From the NCBI GenBank assembly GCA_029564595.1, contig JAKQPS010000018.1, positions 1 through 64,000 on the forward strand: 64,000 nt of DNA, given 5' to 3'. The notes under the pieces were generated by a model. It ran no database searches, was not told the origin of the DNA, and worked only from the letters and a program-made list of their open reading frames with translations. Positions 37,359 to 46,370 of this stretch are shown piece by piece (position 1 is the first letter of the stretch; every line of letters begins with the position of its first letter). A program made the translations under genes and the position numbers. The stretch comes from a bacterium (GTDB lineage: Bacteria > UBP15 > UBA6099).

Positions 37359-37661
37359 TCATCGCACAGTAATAATCTTGTCGAGCCTAGTGGCTTTCAT
37401 CACCTTGCGGATGTCGCTGTTGATATTGGTGAGAACGAACTTTCCTCCCTTTTCGGAAATGGCGGCGGCGATCTTGTTGAACATGCCGAGCGTCATGCTG
37501 TAGAGAGTCGTCACGTTGGACAGGTCGAGGGAAACCTCGGTCGCGCCCGCTTCGATCTCTTTGACTATCGCCGCTTCCACCTCTTTATAGTTGTCGAAGT
37601 GGATTTCCTCTTCCGGCTTGATGTTTACCCTTGCGCCGTCCCTTTCTATCATCAGTTCCAT
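37359..37661 (-). CDS. STAS-domain anti-sigma factor antagonist
   Basis: A 100-residue single STAS domain: VNIKPEEEIHFDNYKEVEAAI, then SLDLSNVTTLYSMTLGMF and GGKFVLTNINSDIRKVM. The conserved phospho-acceptor region, normally D-S-S-G, reads YSMTLG; it retains a Ser and a Thr, and either may be phosphorylated by the adjacent ATPase. It has an AAGGAA ribosome site. It and the receiver-ATPase downstream form a partner-switching module. The usual acidic residue before the Ser is replaced by Tyr, so regulation may differ from SpoIIAA. Confidence 0.88.
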   Translation of the reverse strand: MELMIERDGARVNIKPEEEIHFDNYKEVEAAIVKEIEAGATEVSLDLSNVTTLYSMTLGMFNKIAAAISEKGGKFVLTNINSDIRKVMKATRLDKIITVR

Positions 37662-37732
37662 TTTTCATTTCCTTTCTATATCGTTCCCGCGACTTTCATA
37701 TCCTAAACAAAACCGGCGAAAAAAACAATCCG

Positions 37733-38713
37733 TCAGGGCAACGGCCTCTCGCGTTCTTCCTTGTTGAGTTTTCTCCAGTTTTCGGCTTCGGCCTTGCCGG
37801 CGGTGTTTTCCGGCAGGATGAGGGTTAACGCTTTGTGATGCACCTCGACTTCTATCGGCGTCATTCCCAATACTTCTCCGTCCACGTGGTAGTACGCGTT
37901 CGGGACTGTTTCGATGCGCATTTTCTTGGCTCTCAGGTGGCCGGCGCTGAACTTGTCTACGAACCTGTAGTAGTCCCGCCTTCCGCGCGCGAAGTTGATA
38001 ATCAGTTGTAGAATGCCGATCGGCGACTTGTGCTGCAGAACGCAGACGTCCAAAAACCCGCTCTTGATCGAAAACTTCGATTTGATTCCGAGAAAACCGT
38101 CGAAGCTGGCCGCGTTGCCGACGATGGTGTTGAAGGTGGAGAACGTCACTTCCTTGTCCTCGTCGATAATAATCTTCATCACCTGACGGCCCTTGTCGAA
38201 AGTCTGCCTGAGCGCGGATATCACGTAAGCCAGAACGCCGACATACTTTTTGATTTTGGGATTGACCTGATAGGCGATCTTCGCCTCGATGCCGATGCCG
38301 AGCATCCAGATGTAATATCTTTCGCCCACCCTGCCGACGTCCACGCGGACGGGGATTCCTTCGAGCACGTTCTTGGTGGCTATCTGGATGTCGGAAGAGA
38401 TTTTCATCTCTGAGCAGAACACGTTGGTGCTGCCGTTGGGGATGATGCCCATGCGCGCGCCCGAATGAGCCAGCCCGTTGGTGACTTCGTTTACCGTGCC
38501 GTCGCCGCCGGCCGCGACCACCGCATAGTATTCCCCGGTCTTCGCCGCCGCCGCCGCCAGTTCCGCCGCGTGCATCGCCCGCTCGGTTATCCCGAATACG
38601 ACTTCTATCCCCGGTTCATGCGTCTTGAACCACTTTTCGATCTCCTGTTTGGAAAAATCCAAACCTCTGCGTCCGGCCTTGCCGTTTAACACCACATAGA
38701 CTTTTCTTCCCAT
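37733..38713 (-). CDS. Diacylglycerol kinase-family lipid kinase
   Basis: A 326-residue enzyme of the DgkB/YegS/sphingosine kinase family. It has VVLNGKAGRRG at the start, VVAAGGDGTVNEV (ATP-binding loop, about 66-78), GIIPNGSTNVF where most members have PxGTxND, and a C-terminal DGE motif in YHVDGEVLGMTP. It phosphorylates lipid hydroxyls using ATP at the membrane surface. The gene begins the STAS/receiver group on the same strand with a 71-bp gap, so co-transcription is possible. The PNGST variation sits in the substrate-side loop and may indicate a different lipid. Confidence 0.88.
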   Translation of the reverse strand: MGRKVYVVLNGKAGRRGLDFSKQEIEKWFKTHEPGIEVVFGITERAMHAAELAAAAAKTGEYYAVVAAGGDGTVNEVTNGLAHSGARMGIIPNGSTNVFCSEMKISSDIQIATKNVLEGIPVRVDVGRVGERYYIWMLGIGIEAKIAYQVNPKIKKYVGVLAYVISALRQTFDKGRQVMKIIIDEDKEVTFSTFNTIVGNAASFDGFLGIKSKFSIKSGFLDVCVLQHKSPIGILQLIINFARGRRDYYRFVDKFSAGHLRAKKMRIETVPNAYYHVDGEVLGMTPIEVEVHHKALTLILPENTAGKAEAENWRKLNKEERERPLP

Positions 38714-38851
38714 GACTCACCTTTCGCTCTGTTTTTTTCGTCGCGAATAGACGATGAAACATTCATATAAATACTGTCCTATGGCATTTCAAATTTAAAT
38801 ATACTAATGAAATGGGGATTAAATCAAGTGAAAAATAAATTTTCCGCCGCT

Positions 38852-39811
38852 TCAAAGCTTGGCGGAGAGCATTCTCAGGGCTTCCATGCTTTCAATCAGG
38901 CGTCTGTCGATGATGTAGATTTCGTTTCTGTCCGGATTTTTCAGGCAGTAGCGGTCTCCGCCCGGAGCGCCAATCGTGAATGTCTTATTTTCGCCGTTCG
39001 AGTATCCGAATTCGAGAGAATAGGCAGGGTTGTCCAGACCGCACGAGGCGGCGTCCGAAGGCCCGGCAAACCCTGCGGCCTCTGAAAATTCCAGCGCCGA
39101 CATCAGGTCGAGAGCCTCGTTCGCGCACTCTTTTTCCTTCGAGCCGGATATTCTCCAATCAAGGCCAGTGACCGACTGTTCTTTCTCCCCGCCGCCGTGT
39201 TTTCCTCTTTCGCACGACACCGCAGCCGCGCCGAGCGCGGCCGTGACGCGCCGTATTTTGTCCCTTTCGAGCGGCTCTGTGAGGCTTTTGTCGCGCAGTC
39301 CATCGGCGGTGACTTCCAGACTCTTTATCGTGTAGGATGAAACGAGGTAAACGGAGTCGCCGCCGGAGCGCGCCGCGTAGAAGTTGCCGCCCACGGGCGC
39401 GGCGTCGCCGACAACTATTTTTACGGTTTGACCGCTGTCCAGAGTAATTGCCGCTTCGAGCCGGGGACTGTCTAGCCCGAACTCTGCGGCGTCTTCCATT
39501 TTCCCGGCCACACCCTCGGATTTTATCTCGCGCAGAGCGTCGAGCAACGTTTCGACGGCGAGTTTGTTAGTCCGCGCGTCCACCGGGCTGGCCAGCCGCC
39601 ATGAGCCTTTTTTCTTTTCGATTTTCAAAGTCTCGCCGCCGAAAACTATTTCCAATGAAACTGCTTTTGCGGCGTCAATTTCCGCCACGACCGGTTTTTT
39701 CGCTTCGTCCGCGCGCTCTTTCCGAGATGGCCCTCTCTCTATGAAATATACATAAGCCGCAAGGGCCAGAAAAAGCGCGGCGGCGACTGCTGTCGCGGTG
39801 AAGCTCTTCAT
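38852..39811 (-). CDS. DUF4340 membrane-anchored protein
   Basis: A 319-residue protein: an N-terminal transmembrane anchor (about 4-24) followed by an exported beta-rich region with repeated DUF4340-type units (KKKGSWRLASPVDARTNKLAVETLLDAL, here shortened to its RTNKLAVE helix, and FGLDSPRLEAAI and CGLDNPAYSLEF). DUF4340 genes commonly end GldA/F/G-type ABC operons. The start at 39,811 has GGAGG upstream and overlaps the GldG stop by ATGA, implying tight coupling. It probably forms part of an envelope complex with the ABC system. The role is unknown. Confidence 0.82.
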   Translation of the reverse strand: MKSFTATAVAAALFLALAAYVYFIERGPSRKERADEAKKPVVAEIDAAKAVSLEIVFGGETLKIEKKKGSWRLASPVDARTNKLAVETLLDALREIKSEGVAGKMEDAAEFGLDSPRLEAAITLDSGQTVKIVVGDAAPVGGNFYAARSGGDSVYLVSSYTIKSLEVTADGLRDKSLTEPLERDKIRRVTAALGAAAVSCERGKHGGGEKEQSVTGLDWRISGSKEKECANEALDLMSALEFSEAAGFAGPSDAASCGLDNPAYSLEFGYSNGENKTFTIGAPGGDRYCLKNPDRNEIYIIDRRLIESMEALRMLSAKL

Positions 39812-41295
39812 TTTGACCGCCTCCTGAACCATATCCAAGCGCCCGTCGCGGCGAGAGCCAGCGGAATAAGGGCGACGCAGATGATAAACAGACTGCCCCG
39901 CTGTTGAGCCGTCATTTCAAGCGGCCTGAAGTCCACCGGGCGCGGCCTTATCACAATCATATCTTCCTCGCCCGCCAGCCATGCCGTCGCGTTCATGAAA
40001 AGGTCCGCGTTGCCCGTGCCGCCCATAAGCTGCTTGATAATCCCGTCCATAGAAACGAGAGAATTCGACGGGAAATCCGCGTCGCCGAAAACAACAATTC
40101 GAGTCGAGGATTCCATCGCGGGGTCGGAGCCGTCTTCCCCGATTTCATCCTCAGGCGCGTCTTTTTCGGCAGGTTTCGGCTCTGAGAGTTTTTCCGCCGC
40201 CGCGCCGATGGACACCGGCCCTTCCAAGTCTGCCGCCGCGTCGAACGCGGGACGCGCCGTCTTCAGGTCGGTTTCTCCCCAACCCTTCGAGGTGGTTTTC
40301 AACAAAGAAAGCGTCTCTACGCCGTCCCGCGTGGAACCGATGGGCGAAACGCTTCTTGCCCCTTGAAGAGTGACTGTCAATTTAGATTCGAGCAGTTTCG
40401 AGGTTATTTCGTGCGGCGCGAGTTCCGGAATAGGCGCGAGCGGGTCTTCTCCGAAGAACCTGCCGGGGTCGATTACCACGTCGTTGCCGACGGAGATGCC
40501 CCACTCGGCGAGCAGCGGCTCAAGTCCGGTTTCGACCGCTGGTTCTAGAAGAAAAAGCGCGCGCCCGCCGTTTGTGAGATATTCCTTTATCGCTTCAATT
40601 TCCAGATGCGGGAACATCTTCCGTGGCCCTAGAACGCCTATCGCCGCGCATTCGCCGGGAACCTTCTTGTCCACCGCCATATTTATCGTCTTGACTATGA
40701 AATTTTCGCCTTCCAGCATCCCCCCGACCGCGCCGTAGTCCCCGCCCCCGGAGCCGTCTATGCCACCTTCTCCGTGCCCTTCGACGAAACAAATCGTCTT
40801 CTGCTCATTTGATGTCAGCGCTATGACCGCGTTCGTGAACGCCTGTTCGCCGGAAAACTCCGGCGGCGTCTCGCCTCCGTAAGGGTCGTAGCTGAACTTA
40901 AAAATATCCGACATGCCGACGTTCTTTTTTTTGTCGCCCGCGATGAACACCACGCCGTAGTCCGACACATTCAGTTTTCTGGCTTCCGCAGGCCGCGCGG
41001 CTGGGTCTATCATCTCGAACGTAAACTTTGGCGACACCCTCGAATACTCCTTCAAAATGTCTTCTATCATCGACGCGGGTATCGAACCTGTCTCAAAAAA
41101 CGCCTTCGCCTCGACATCCGATTCGAGCGTGCGAAGAACCGCCGTCGTCTTGTCCGAAAGCGTGTTCAGCCCCATCTCGGAGAAATCTTTCCTGACGGGA
41201 TTGCGGGCCGCCACGTAATAAGCCATAAAAGCGATGCCCACCGCCAGAAAAGTCAGAACCGCGGAATTTATTCTATTCAGAGACCTTTTTTTCAC
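39808..41295 (-). CDS. GldG-like ABC-associated exported protein
   Basis: A 495-residue protein with an N-terminal membrane helix (about 8-28), an exported ABC_transp_aux/GldG-type domain (KDFSEMGLNTLSDKTTAVL, KAFFETGSIP, RPAEARKLN, GEQAFTNAVIALTS, CFVEGHGEGG, LFLLEPAVETGL) and a C-terminal helix (FIICVALIPLALAATGAWIWF). The frame extends far upstream, but the GTG at 41,295 has AGGAGGG before it and starts the real protein; the residues before it are antisense-like Arg/Ser. It partners with the permease and ATPase encoded just before. Gld proteins serve gliding in Bacteroidota but are widespread elsewhere in unknown export roles. Confidence 0.85.
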   Translation of the reverse strand: MKKRSLNRINSAVLTFLAVGIAFMAYYVAARNPVRKDFSEMGLNTLSDKTTAVLRTLESDVEAKAFFETGSIPASMIEDILKEYSRVSPKFTFEMIDPAARPAEARKLNVSDYGVVFIAGDKKKNVGMSDIFKFSYDPYGGETPPEFSGEQAFTNAVIALTSNEQKTICFVEGHGEGGIDGSGGGDYGAVGGMLEGENFIVKTINMAVDKKVPGECAAIGVLGPRKMFPHLEIEAIKEYLTNGGRALFLLEPAVETGLEPLLAEWGISVGNDVVIDPGRFFGEDPLAPIPELAPHEITSKLLESKLTVTLQGARSVSPIGSTRDGVETLSLLKTTSKGWGETDLKTARPAFDAAADLEGPVSIGAAAEKLSEPKPAEKDAPEDEIGEDGSDPAMESSTRIVVFGDADFPSNSLVSMDGIIKQLMGGTGNADLFMNATAWLAGEEDMIVIRPRPVDFRPLEMTAQQRGSLFIICVALIPLALAATGAWIWFRRRSK

Positions 41296-41308
41296 TGTAT
41301 CGGCCCTC

Positions 41309-42055
41309 CTAAAATCTCTTCGAATCAAGCCTTCTCGCCGTGAAGAAAAGGAAGAGAAGGATGAACGCGACGTAATAGACGACGTGGGTAGAGTCGATGA
41401 CGCCCTTTTCGAAATCGAAATAATGGTCGAGAACGCCCGCCGCTTCGAGCACGGAAGAGAGAGCCTTGGCGACCGCCTCCGCCGCCGCCGAGCCTGTGAA
41501 GCTGGCGGCCAGCGCGTCCACCGCGCTCTGCGCGGCCCTAATGACAATCAGCAACAGAGCCAACCCGAAGGCCGACACCGCCGCCGCCGGCTGGCTTCGC
41601 GTCAGCGACGAGCAGTAAACCCCAAGCGACGCCAGCGCCCCGGACAGCAGTAAAAGCCCGGCATACCCCGTCAGCGCGGGTCCCCAGTCCGGGTCGCCGT
41701 ATATCCCGATTATCAGCGCGTACTGGCCGGACAGCGCGATTATCGCCCCCGCCAGAGCCATGACCGCCATGAACTTCCCCGCCACCAACTGCCCGGACGT
41801 CACCGGCGACGTCATCAGAAGCTCGTCCGTGCCGGACGCGAATTCCTCCGCGAACGACCTCATAGTCAGAAACGGCATGATGAAGATAAGCATTGTGGCT
41901 ATCAGCCCGAACGCGCCTCTCATGCTCGCCTCTTCCATGCCTGCCACGAGCAGGAATGACGACACGCAGAAAAACACAGCCATGACGACGTACGCGAGCG
42001 GCGACATGAAAAGCGATTTGACATCTTTTTTGAATATATAGTAAGCGTTACTCAT
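41309..42055 (-). CDS. ABC-2 type permease (GldF-like)
   Basis: A 248-residue membrane protein with six hydrophobic segments and the MRSFAEEFASGTDELLMTSPVTSGQLVAGKF loop (core: EEFASGTDELL and SPVT) typical of GldF/ABC-2 permeases. It overlaps the ATPase stop by 8 bp and is followed 13 bp later by the GldG-like gene, forming one operon of four genes. It presumably moves an unknown substrate or transmits force across the inner membrane. Confidence 0.88.
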   Translation of the reverse strand: MSNAYYIFKKDVKSLFMSPLAYVVMAVFFCVSSFLLVAGMEEASMRGAFGLIATMLIFIMPFLTMRSFAEEFASGTDELLMTSPVTSGQLVAGKFMAVMALAGAIIALSGQYALIIGIYGDPDWGPALTGYAGLLLLSGALASLGVYCSSLTRSQPAAAVSAFGLALLLIVIRAAQSAVDALAASFTGSAAAEAVAKALSSVLEAAGVLDHYFDFEKGVIDSTHVVYYVAFILLFLFFTARRLDSKRF

Positions 42056-43004
42056 CGCTTGATGCCTCCTCGTCGGCGGTCAGTTTGATGAAGACGTCTT
42101 CCAAAGAAATGGAGTCGCGGGACAGTTCGAGCAGAGTCCATCCGGAAGCTGCGGTCTTGTGAAAAATAGAGCCGCGAGCGTCGAACCCCGCGCGGCAGGA
42201 GACGGTGAAACGCTCCGAACCCGGAGCGACCTCCGACGCCGGCTCAACACCATCTACCCCGTCGATGGACATGAACGCTTGCGCGGCCTCGCCGGGCTTT
42301 GCCCCGGCGACCTCCACTGTCAGCGCGTCGCCGCCCCTGAGACGCCGCGCGAGGCCCTCCTGCGTGTCCACCGCCGCCACCCTGCCCTCGTTCAATATCA
42401 CCACCCTGTCGCACGTCGCGCTAACTTCGGTCAATATGTGCGAGCTTAACAGTATCGTGTTCGTCTCGCTCAGTTCCTTAATCAGGTTTCGTATCTCGAT
42501 TATCTGGTTTGGGTCCAGCCCGACCGTCGGCTCGTCCAATATGAGAACATCCGGGTTGTGAATCATCGCCTGAGCCAGCCCGACCCTCTGCCGGTAGCCC
42601 TTTGAAATGTTCCTTATCAGCCTCCCGGCCACATCCGCGACGCCTGTGCGCTCCATAACTTCGTCCGCTCGGGATGCGCGCGACTGTTTCGGAACTCCTT
42701 TTATCTCCGAAGCGAACAAAAGGTAGGACTTGACTGTCATATCGTTGTAGAGGGGAGGGATTTCGGGCAGATAACCGAGACGGCGTTTCACAGCGACGGG
42801 AGATTCGGCGATATCCATGCCGTCCAGCAGGACGCTCCCGCCGTCGGCGGGCAGATAGCCCGCCATGATCCGCATCAGAGTGGTCTTTCCGGCGGCATTG
42901 GGGCCGAGCAAGCCGAGCGCTTCGCCCTTTTCGAGCCGGAACGACACCCCGTCAACCGCCCGCAGGCCGCCGTAGTTCTTTGTGACGTTCTTTACTTCCA
43001 GCAT
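42048..43004 (-). CDS. ABC transporter ATPase (GldA-like)
   Basis: A 318-residue ATP-binding subunit. Walker A is GPNAAGKTT (an Ala replaces the usual Gly), the Q-loop lies in LGYLPEIPPLYNDM, the signature is NISKGYRQRVGLAQA, Walker B is VLILDEPTVGLDP and the switch His is in SSHIL. The C-terminal 90 residues are the extra domain seen in GldA and NatA-like proteins. It is the first gene of the minus-strand operon, with GGAGGAAGG before the ATG. Confidence 0.92.
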   Translation of the reverse strand: MLEVKNVTKNYGGLRAVDGVSFRLEKGEALGLLGPNAAGKTTLMRIMAGYLPADGGSVLLDGMDIAESPVAVKRRLGYLPEIPPLYNDMTVKSYLLFASEIKGVPKQSRASRADEVMERTGVADVAGRLIRNISKGYRQRVGLAQAMIHNPDVLILDEPTVGLDPNQIIEIRNLIKELSETNTILLSSHILTEVSATCDRVVILNEGRVAAVDTQEGLARRLRGGDALTVEVAGAKPGEAAQAFMSIDGVDGVEPASEVAPGSERFTVSCRAGFDARGSIFHKTAASGWTLLELSRDSISLEDVFIKLTADEEASSDE

Positions 43005-43264
43005 GGCCTTCCTCCGTCAAATCTATGAAAAACACATCGAAAATAATTTGCGCCAAACACTCCGTCAAAAAACCGACGGATGGAATTATAGCCGAACGCG
43101 CCGGAAATATTCCCTGCCCTTCATCATTTTTTGCTCCTTCGCTCCCGCCTGCGCGCCGCTTTTTCAATTCTCTTTCGACAGTTTTCGCTGTCAACTTGTT
43201 CCGAACGCTTAAAATTTTGCGGCTTTTTCACTATAATATTTTGCGATAAGCAAGGAGAATGATT

Positions 43265-43957
43265 ATGAAAAAACGTCTGATTTGTCTGGGCCTCGTTGTG
43301 ATTTTCTCCGTAGTCGGACTTTATTCAGCCATTCATCTGGCGGAAATACACTATAAAAAACCGCATCATCAGTTGATGCTCATAGACACGCTGCCGTTCA
43401 TGGAAAAGTGGTATCCGAGGGATCAGGTGGAGTCGGCGGTGAAAAGTCTGGAAGTTCTTGCGGACGTTAACACGATAAACCCGTTCGACAACCCGGATTT
43501 TGACCCATACGCCGCCGCTATGAACGCGCCTGCGGCGACAGAGAAGTTCGTCCCGCAGGAATCCTGCGACATTTCGGAAGCGATAAGCTGCACAAAAGTG
43601 GACGACAGCGATTATTCAAAAATCGCGGGGCTGGCTGTGAGCGCGTATGGAATAATCGGTTACATCCTTCTCATCGGCCTTGTCATAATCCACGCCGCGC
43701 GCCGCATATCAAGGTCGGACGTTTTTGTCTTCATGCTTTGGGTGGGCGCATGGCTCGGCATTTTGTTCTCGATATATCTGACCGTCGTCGAAGCCTTCTT
43801 CATCAAGAGTTTCTGCCCGTACTGCTTGGTGTCCGCAGCGGTCATGCTCGGCATTTTCATCTGCATGATAGCGGGATTCGGCTTTGAGCCTTTGAGGATG
43901 TTCCTTCGCGGAGAAATATTCCCGACATCCCTGTTCATCAAGAAAAAACAAAGCTGA
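43265..43957 (+). CDS. Vitamin K epoxide reductase-family membrane protein
   Basis: A 230-residue protein. It has a hydrophobic N-terminal helix, a periplasmic loop with CDISEAISC, and three or four further membrane helices. The last but one is preceded by FCPYCLV, the redox CxxC of VKOR-type DsbB analogues; the loop cysteines are the shuttle pair. Bacterial VKOR reoxidises DsbA-like thioredoxins with quinone to build disulfides, which fits the many Cys-rich exported proteins here. I chose 43,265 because AAGGAG (43,252-43,257) is only 1 bp from the ATG at 43,259. A TATAAT lies at 43,232-43,237. Confidence 0.85.
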   Translation: MKKRLICLGLVVIFSVVGLYSAIHLAEIHYKKPHHQLMLIDTLPFMEKWYPRDQVESAVKSLEVLADVNTINPFDNPDFDPYAAAMNAPAATEKFVPQESCDISEAISCTKVDDSDYSKIAGLAVSAYGIIGYILLIGLVIIHAARRISRSDVFVFMLWVGAWLGILFSIYLTVVEAFFIKSFCPYCLVSAAVMLGIFICMIAGFGFEPLRMFLRGEIFPTSLFIKKKQS

Positions 43958-44073
43958 AAACGCGCCCGGCAATTCATCGCTTGTGTCAGCAATAAATCAA
44001 TACAACAGAAGCCGATTTTGCGAGAACGAAGTTCCGAAAATCGGCGACCAAACGTTTTTTGGGAAGGGGCGCA

Positions 44074-44107
44074 GGGAAACCAATTTTTTGCAAAAAAATG
44101 GTTTCCC
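44074..44107. repeat. Long A/T-looped hairpin in the VKOR-GH57 gap
   Basis: GGGAAACCA (44,074-44,082) and TGGTTTCCC (44,099-44,107) pair perfectly and are extended by a T run against an A run around a GC turn. An independent hairpin, GCCGATTTT against AAAATCGGC, lies at about 44,012-44,045. They may serve as a terminator for the VKOR gene. Confidence 0.55.
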
Positions 44108-44227
44108 CGCACAAATATTTAAAAAATCTTTAAGCTCCCGCATCAACAATAATGACCGGGCGATTGATTTTTTCCTTCCATGACTTCAAAATGAGACTGC
44201 CATAAAGAATCGGAGCGGGCGGCCCTT

Positions 44228-45895
44228 ATGTCAAATTTCCACGGCAGTTTCATCCTCGTGCTGCACACCCACCTTCCGTGGGTTATGTACCATGAAGATT
44301 TGCAGGAAGGCTGGCTCATGGAAGCCGTCGCCGAAACGTACATCCCTCAGTTGCTGTCTCTTCGGCGGCTGGTGGCCGAAGGCATTTCTCCAAAAATCAC
44401 CTATACAATGTCTCCCGTCCTCGTTGAGCAGTTAAAGCTCGACCATTTCAAAGAGAGGTTCAAAACATACTGCCAATCCAAGATAGATGCCGCCAGAAAC
44501 GACCGCGAGAACTTCAAGTCCAATTCCGAGCCGCATCTGGCATATCTTGCCTCCCGGTGGGAAGAATACTACTCGGCGACGCTTGAGACATTCACGAAAG
44601 AGTTTGCCGAAGACATCCCCGGAGCGTTCAAAGCGCTGAAGGACGCCGGGCATATCGAACTGATGACGTGCGGAGCGACGCACATGTATTTTCCCGCCGC
44701 CTCCGAGGACACTTCTATTCAGGCTCAGGTGCGCACGGCGGTAGAGTCTCACGTGGTGAGCTTCGGTTCCCAGCCGAAAGGCATGTGGCTGCCCGAATGC
44801 GGCTATCGGCCCGCCTGCAAGTGGGGGCCGCCCGTCGGCTCCAGATTCGGCGAAATTCCCTACTCACGCAAGGGCGTCGAAGAGTTCCTCAGCGAGGCCG
44901 ACCTGAACTACTTCATCATCGACAACCACCAGTTGATGAAGGCGCACCCGTCAGATTACGTCAAAGACCCCTTCTTTGCGTACAGAGCCGCCGGCGCTCA
45001 GACACCCAAACAGCCCGTCTCCGTTTTCGCGCGCGACATACAGCTTTCACTTCAGGTATGGCGGCACGAAGTCGGTTACCCCGGCGACGGCTCATACCTC
45101 GATTTCCACAAAAAACACTCCGACGGCCGCCTTCGCTACTGGAAAATCACCCACACCAAAGCGGACATGGCGTACAAAGACTACTATTACCCCGACGACG
45201 CCCTCGACCAGAAAGTAATCGAACACGCCGGACACTACAAAAAACTCATCGCCGACAGCCTCAAGACTCATTACGACCACACCGGAACCGCCTCTATGGT
45301 CCTCACCGCTTTCGACACCGAACTGTTCGGCCACTGGTGGTTTGAGGGGCCTCAGTTCCTCTATAACGTCATTAAGTGGATTAACAGCGACCCGGAAATC
45401 CGGACGGAGACCTGCTCTGAATACCTCGCCAGAATGGAATCGAAGGCGGACGTCTATCTGCCCGAATCCTCTTGGGGAGCCGGATACGACTCGTCAACTT
45501 GGATAAACGAGAAAATCGCTTGGATAATCGACCGCGAATGCGACGCCGAACGGGATATGCAGAATCTTGCCCGCGAGTTTTTCCACACCACCGACGAGGA
45601 ACTTATCAAAATCCTAAAACAGTGCGCGCGCGAGATGATGCTGCTTTCTTCCTCCGACTGGAAGTTCATGATAACCAATAGCAGCGCGGCAGACCACGCC
45701 GAACGCCGCGTCGGCCAACACCATTCGGATTTCAAACGTCTTGCGGCTATGGCGCGCGGCTACGGGCGCGGAGACACGCTCTCTCAGGAAGACTGGTATT
45801 TCCTCGGAGACTGCATGGCGCGCAACCGGCTGTTCCCCGGCGTGGATTTCAAATGGTTCGCGAACCCGGCTTTCCCGGCGGTCGACTGCGGTTAA
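44228..45895 (+). CDS. Glycoside hydrolase family 57 (glucan branching type)
   Basis: A 555-residue GH57 enzyme. The conserved blocks are FILVLHTHLPWV at the start, GHIELMTCGATH, MWLPECGYRPA (catalytic nucleophile Glu, about residue 190) and LTAFDTELFGHWWFEG (acid/base Asp, about residue 362), followed by a helical C-terminal domain containing WxxSSDWKFMI. These match the 1,4-alpha-glucan branching enzyme subgroup of GH57 rather than amylopullulanase. It would act in cytoplasmic glycogen synthesis. No other glycogen gene is adjacent. The frame starts at an ATG with GGAGCG about 11 bp upstream. Confidence 0.87.
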   Translation: MSNFHGSFILVLHTHLPWVMYHEDLQEGWLMEAVAETYIPQLLSLRRLVAEGISPKITYTMSPVLVEQLKLDHFKERFKTYCQSKIDAARNDRENFKSNSEPHLAYLASRWEEYYSATLETFTKEFAEDIPGAFKALKDAGHIELMTCGATHMYFPAASEDTSIQAQVRTAVESHVVSFGSQPKGMWLPECGYRPACKWGPPVGSRFGEIPYSRKGVEEFLSEADLNYFIIDNHQLMKAHPSDYVKDPFFAYRAAGAQTPKQPVSVFARDIQLSLQVWRHEVGYPGDGSYLDFHKKHSDGRLRYWKITHTKADMAYKDYYYPDDALDQKVIEHAGHYKKLIADSLKTHYDHTGTASMVLTAFDTELFGHWWFEGPQFLYNVIKWINSDPEIRTETCSEYLARMESKADVYLPESSWGAGYDSSTWINEKIAWIIDRECDAERDMQNLAREFFHTTDEELIKILKQCAREMMLLSSSDWKFMITNSSAADHAERRVGQHHSDFKRLAAMARGYGRGDTLSQEDWYFLGDCMARNRLFPGVDFKWFANPAFPAVDCG

Positions 45896-46046
45896 TTCCG
45901 CTTCGCCCGCCCCATCGGCAAGCTTTCTTGCTCGCCTAAATTATAAAATTTCTTATCGTCGTTGTTATTCATGCGCTGTTAAAAAATTGACGCTCATTCC
46001 CCGAACGGCGAAAAACGTGCACAGTCACAATGCGTTTCTGTCGTTA

Positions 46047-46128
46047 ATTCGTAGGGGCGACCCGCTGGGTCGCCCGGATAGGATGGCAATTTCTGAAGAG
46101 GGCGCCCCATCGGGTCGCCCCTACGAAT
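46047..46128. repeat. GTAGGGGC-type inverted repeat in a 475-bp gene gap
   Basis: Eighteen-base arms (46,047-46,064 and 46,111-46,128), with core GTAGGGGCGACCCG against CGGGTCGCCCCTAC, are perfectly complementary around about 46 bp that contain further GGGCGCCC-type stems. The rest of the gap (45,896-46,370) holds no gene that I can support. The unit resembles the repeat at 19,544-19,611 and is probably a dispersed palindromic element. Confidence 0.7.
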
Positions 46129-46370
46129 AATGTTTTTGTTATCATTTATCCCGGTCCTAGGAAAATTGGGACATTCAGCGCGGCTTCTTCTCGATGAGTG
46201 GCCCCATTTTCCTCTCCCCCGCTTTTTTTTACTCGTTCATTCTTCCCAATACTAAGAAAAAACAGGCTTGTCCAGTGGTTTTTCAGCCCGAAATGGCGTT
46301 TTTTTATGTTTTAGGTTATATTCATCCGATGAAAAAAGGATATTATATATAAAATATTGAATGGACGGTT

